This document shows positions 50,857 through 64,000 of a DNA stretch of 64,000 nucleotides, piece by piece. Both the position numbers and the translations under genes were made by a program. How positions within the stretch are numbered: position 1 is the first letter of the stretch; every line of letters begins with the position of its first letter. The stretch is from Stercorarius parasiticus (Eukaryota; Chordata; Aves; Charadriiformes; Stercorariidae): NCBI GenBank assembly GCA_013396915.1, contig VWZL01005205.1, positions 1,054,001 through 1,118,000 of the forward strand. Reading direction: 5' to 3'. The notes below the pieces were generated by a model, which saw only the letters and a list, made by a program, of their open reading frames with translations, was not told the DNA's origin and did not search any database.

Positions 50857-53800
50857 AAATATATCACTGCTGTGGACACTTTAAATCACATTAACTTTGA
50901 ATTAATGTTAGATGAAATAGCTAGTTGAAGTAGTTAAAGCTATTTAAAGCTATAAAACTGAAACCTTAACATTAGAATCACATCATTGATTGCCACATGG
51001 TCCAGTGAACGCAAAAGCAAAATATGGCCAGTCACATAATTCTGTTGTGTTACCAATATGTGTATTTGCCCCATCCACCCCAGCATTTGAAAGATATTTT
51101 AGCCTGAAAGTCTTTCTGAGACCTACTCAGCTGACTCTAAGGAGGAAGAAGAGAATCTACAATTCATCAAAAAAAATCACACAAAAATTTGTCCATTAAT
51201 CATTAGTAATTAGGACATAGAAGAAGGTGGGTTTGAGGGTAATTATCCAACTATGACAGACCTATAGTGATATTCAGGTTTGTCTGTTGCCCTTGACCAC
51301 CCCCTCTGCAGTGCTCCTTGGAAACAAGCTACATCCTGAGAAGGACAGGCAGATAGAAATTTTACAAACTGGAAAGAAAAAAATAAAGCTAGAAATAGAC
51401 ATACTTCTTTTCAAGCCATAATAATATGGCCTTTGCAACACGTTCTTACGCAAATAGTGTAACATTTTGATATATATTACACACATACATGTACAAGGAT
51501 GCAGTCAAGATTTCTCTAAAACAAAATTACTTATCCAATTAACGGAGACCAAGGAAAAATCTTCATCCAAATCCATTACCTATTGTGCCTTGAAATATCT
51601 TCTTTTTAACCTGAATATGTCACAAAGGCTAGGGGAAAACCCTTAACCATAATTTTCCTTTTTTCACTTGAAGACCAAATAGGGTTGTGTTTCCTCCAAC
51701 ACTCAGGACAGGGGGTGTGTGTAAATTTATATAAGAGTGGGAGAGCTATATAGTGACCTATCTACTGTATCCACTCTGAAGCACATCTTTCTAAATGCAG
51801 CAAATAACCTCAAGGACCAGCCCCCACAGGTTTTAGTATAGTAAGGTACACTGACAAAAATAAAGATTTTTCTTATTAAACTGGCATTGCTAGGTCTCTA
51901 TTTCCATGCAAGAAAGAATAACAATTGTTTTATTTCTCATGATAGCTGATAACTTTAATCTGACAGTCCTCCCAGGACTAGAGGCTATTTAGTCACTCTT
52001 ACACTAGAAAAGAAAATGGTCTTTATGAATACCCTATGGTCAAAAGCTGGACCTTTTCTTGCCATGTCCTCATCTATTAGGTTTCTGTTCATTTTGCAGT
52101 CTCTATACCAGAACATGCTGCCTCTCCAAGGAACAAGAGGTATCCTTCCCCTCTTTGCTGTTCAGATACATAGTTGCAGAAGGACCCATGACAATCGCAG
52201 CCCCTAATCTTTTGTGATGGGGAGGGGGAGTACAGGGTGACAGTCATCTTGCTACTCTCCTCAACGTACAATTCATTTCAGCACAACAAAGGTACAAAGG
52301 CAGAATTCACATCCATAATTCATCTTTTACCAGCTAACGGTACGAGAAAACACTTGACATGTACTAAGCAGAGTAGTAAAAGGGATGTAAGAATTGATAA
52401 TCACAAAGATGAGATTGCTAGGTATACTGGAATATTAGAAAATTATTTCCTGATCTGAAATTCTTGACCTAGAAAAAAAAATTCTTCTAAACACAGCAGT
52501 TCGGACTGTGCGCAAGTTCTACCATAAAAACAACATACAGAATTATTCTAAAACCATTTTGGATACCATATTGGGATTATAAGTATTGAAAACAATACCT
52601 CTGGGAAACAAAGGATCAAAGCATTAGTAATGTTTCATCTAATTACAGCTTTAAGTAAAGTATATACCAGATTTCTCTTTATCACATCATAAAAGATATT
52701 AAAACTGATTTGCCGCATATGCTTAGTGAAAAGGAGAAATAGTTTCACCCAAGACAATGAAGGAGTACCATCACCAATTCAGCCAAAAAAGACAACTAAG
52801 TTCATTCTTGTAGTGGTCCAGAATATTTTATGCAAAAAATTATCTTACGTAACTATACAAAAAATGTGCACAATCTTAAAATTTGTGAAAGTCATGATTG
52901 TTAAAAAAACAACACTGAAAGAATAAACTTAAGATTTTAGTTGCCAATTTTTTATTTTCTTTTAAGCCATCAATACCTTGTTTCTTTTGGGAAACAAAAA
53001 AACCCCCAAAACCTTAGAAAATGTACTTTTCATGAATGGTTTTAAAGTTTCTAAAGAAAATCTTTGTTCTACTTGATTCTTCTACATAACAATTTTTTGT
53101 GAGCTCTACTTACTCTTTATCAACATTTTCAAAAATATAAATTATTATGGATTGTTAAAGAGTCAGAATGAAAATTACTTGTCACAAGTAGCAATAAAAA
53201 GTCAGAATTATTGAAATATTAAACTTTACATTTATGTCCTAATTTATCCTGAAAAATAATAACAAACATGATGATTTCAGATTCTTAAATTGAAAACTAT
53301 ATCAAAACCTTATTGTTCTCACTCCATTAATGCAAATGTGTGCTAGGTAGTGTTTTTATATTTCACTTTACTGTAAATAAAAAGTTTCACCATTTTAAGA
53401 AACCAAGTATCTGTTGTTTCATTGAACAACAACAAAAATTCTAGACTTGCTACCAGCCATAGTACCAAAGCCTAAACAGCTCTCACACAGAAAACACAAT
53501 TGGACACAATAAAAATTGCTAAATATAATAACCAGCACAAAAGAGCAGAGTATGTAAATCAAAATTAATTCCATTTAGTTATATATGGTCAAATGTTCCT
53601 CTACAGTTCATAAGACAGTATCAGTATCTGGTCTGTATTAACAGATCTAACAATGAAATACATAGTTTCAGTTTCTGAGAGAAAAAAAAAAAAGATGTTA
53701 TTTTTGCATGTGTTAACAAAAGTCTCATGTTTCATAAAAATTGCCATGCTGCTGCTCTTAAATTCACTTACACACTTTCCTACTGTGGTCATAATTCAAG

Positions 53801-54817
53801 AAGGCATACTTCTGCTACGTACCTGACGTAGCTAATTCATTTTCTTTCATTTAGTAGTTATCACATCCCTTTATTTTCTTTCTTTGCTTTTTAAGTAGCA
53901 AAATAATCTCTCAGCCATAAAAGGCAGTACTATTCCTTCAACGGAAAAAAAGGTAAGGAGCCAGGAAAACCCCAGATCTTTTCCACCAAGTGGAAGATGT
54001 TCTAGGTTCTACAACGAAGGATGAAATCAGGATCTTGCACATTAGGAGAGTGCCTCAAAACCATGAAGTACCTGCTAAGTGAACATTTTCACACTTTTCA
54101 ACCCCCTTTTCTGGAGGTAAATCATCATCTGGCACAGACTGCAAGAGTCCGGGGATTATCCAGACAGGAGGCATCTGAAGCCCAACTCCAGCACAGTGGT
54201 GAGCACGCTGATCTAGTCTCCCTCAGTCTCAAGGAGAAAGGTTTCTACCTAAAAGCGAGAGGTCACCTCTCCTGACAAAGGCATTTGCTGGCACAAGTGA
54301 CTGGCTAAACTTTATCACCCTGGCAATTTTCAGGTTTGGGTGTGAAAATTGATGTTAAATGCCAAAAGCATAAAGCCTGAAGGACAGCTTAGGACTTAGT
54401 TTTAGACATTTGAGTTCCGGTTTAGTAGCCATGTTCTAAACAAAAGCCTCTAAAGGGAAACACATTAAGACTTACCAACATTAGTTATATTTGCTCAGCT
54501 GTCTGACTAATTTAAGTAGTTCAGAGTAAGGATTTCCAGAAACACCTGCATTAAAGTGCGACAGCAGAACTAAAGGCATCCAGATCAGTGACTCGTAATA
54601 GATGATCTTAATGAGATACGAACTTCATGGTCCACGTTTGTTCAAGTGACAGAACTAAATATATAAGACTGTGCCACTCTCCTTTACTGCTCGGTAGAAA
54701 ATAACCAAGTTATAGAAGTGCATGCTTCTTGACATGATAGTTATAGGCAGACAACAGAAAAATCTCACTGAAAATGAAAGAAATACGCTAATAAAAGTTT
54801 TAAGAATTAGCTTCCCC

Positions 54818-54910
54818 AAAATTATTATTATTCCATTTATTATTATGTATTTTATATATATTATTTATTATATATATTAATTATATATAGTAATTATTAC
54901 TATTCCATTT
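54818..54910. repeat. AT-rich repeat block (ATT and TATATA units)
   Basis: Runs of ATT/TTA triplets and TATATA dinucleotides, flanked by two copies of attattccattta-like sequence (54828 and about 54899). It is a length-variable microsatellite-like block inside intron 4, about 0.9 kb from exon 4. Confidence 0.8.
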
Positions 54911-55790
54911 ATCCATTATTCTATTTCCAGTTATTATTATTGTCCCATTTCTCAAAATGGAAATGACACATTCTAGATTTAAATTCTGCATCATTCTTCT
55001 ATCTCTCTCTTTTTTTTTTTTTTAAAAACCATGTCACTGCTTTCTTTTTATTTTGTTACCTACTCACACCGTGTAAAGTCAGACATCTTTTACAGGAATA
55101 TATTTAAATCACTTTCTTGGTAATTATTTTTTTTTCTATAAACACTTCTGAAAAGAAATCTTCCCCCAGTTTTCAGAACTTTTCAAAAGTTAAGTTCTTC
55201 TGTTGATTTCTCCAGTCACTAAGAACGTGGATATTTAATCATCACTCTCCATAGTCATACACAATAACATTAGGCTAAAAAAAACATTTCAAGTCATACC
55301 TCTTTTTAGTGAAAATCAGAAAACTGATTCATCTGGGTAGCATACAAACCAATCTAATACTCAATCAAAAATATTTATAAAGTATATAATTTAGTTAAAC
55401 TACCAATTCAGCTGTCAAATACATTTTCCCTTTTTTCTTCTAATCCTCATTTTGTATTTATTTCAATTCCTTTGAGGAAGCAGTTCTAAAACCAGCTTTT
55501 AATCCAGAATGAGTATTTAAAGTAATATTTACAGTCTTATCTGTTCTTAATACAAGTGTCTGAACTGTACTAAAAATGGCAGTTTATCTACAACATTTAT
55601 ATTAAAGAAATAAAAATAAATCTTTATCCATTCTTAGAATACTTAAGTTAAAATTGTTTTTAGGATATCATCAATTATATAGAATATAGCAATAAAAAGA
55701 ATAGCAATAAAAAGGGCAAAGAATGGGTTTTAATTTGAAGCCACGATTAAAAGACTAAAAATAAAAGACAGAAGAGTTAGAAATTGTTCA

Positions 55791-64000
<8,210 letters not shown>

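Overview
This window reads as vertebrate, and almost certainly avian, nuclear DNA. It is AT-rich and has no long open frames apart from one retrotransposon. It carries several CR1 LINE copies, including 3' ends with the typical octamer tails, plus a solo long terminal repeat of the endogenous-retrovirus type common in bird genomes. The species cannot be named from the sequence alone.

The whole window appears to lie inside one gene on the minus strand, GABRB2, which encodes the GABA-A receptor beta-2 subunit. Two coding exons are visible. Exon 4 (56018 down to 55798, 221 bp) encodes part of the extracellular ligand-binding domain, with loop D and loop A. Exon 5 (22160 down to 22078, 83 bp) encodes the complete Cys-loop. 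Both have consensus splice sites, and their codon phases join correctly (AG|A for Arg129). Together they encode about 100 residues of the extracellular domain. The preceding exon (about 68 bp in this family) and the following exon (about 138 bp) were searched for by eye and not found, so they should lie beyond 64000 and below 1 respectively.

Layout: 1-22077 is part of intron 5 and holds five CR1 pieces: an old one (about 1170-1585), two short 3' ends near 10.1 and 10.8 kb, one at 13.9 kb and a 1.2-kb copy at 16.6-17.8 kb that keeps a reverse-transcriptase frame. 22161-55797 is intron 4 (33,637 bp). It holds a 570-bp solo LTR with a 5-bp target-site duplication (30515-31094), a MIR-type SINE fossil (46252-46420), short tandem repeats, low-complexity tracts and a 19-N assembly gap. 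56019-64000 is part of intron 3, with no recognised genes and only an A-rich tract.

No previously undescribed gene system was found. The points most worth a second look are the solo LTR with its promoter signals, the CR1 copy with a damaged active site and one premature stop, the well-preserved MIR fossil, a perfect 22-bp palindrome resembling steroid-receptor half-sites, and inverted CR1 pairs that could form double-stranded RNA in the GABRB2 pre-mRNA. Most short open frames look like chance or repeat-derived frames.
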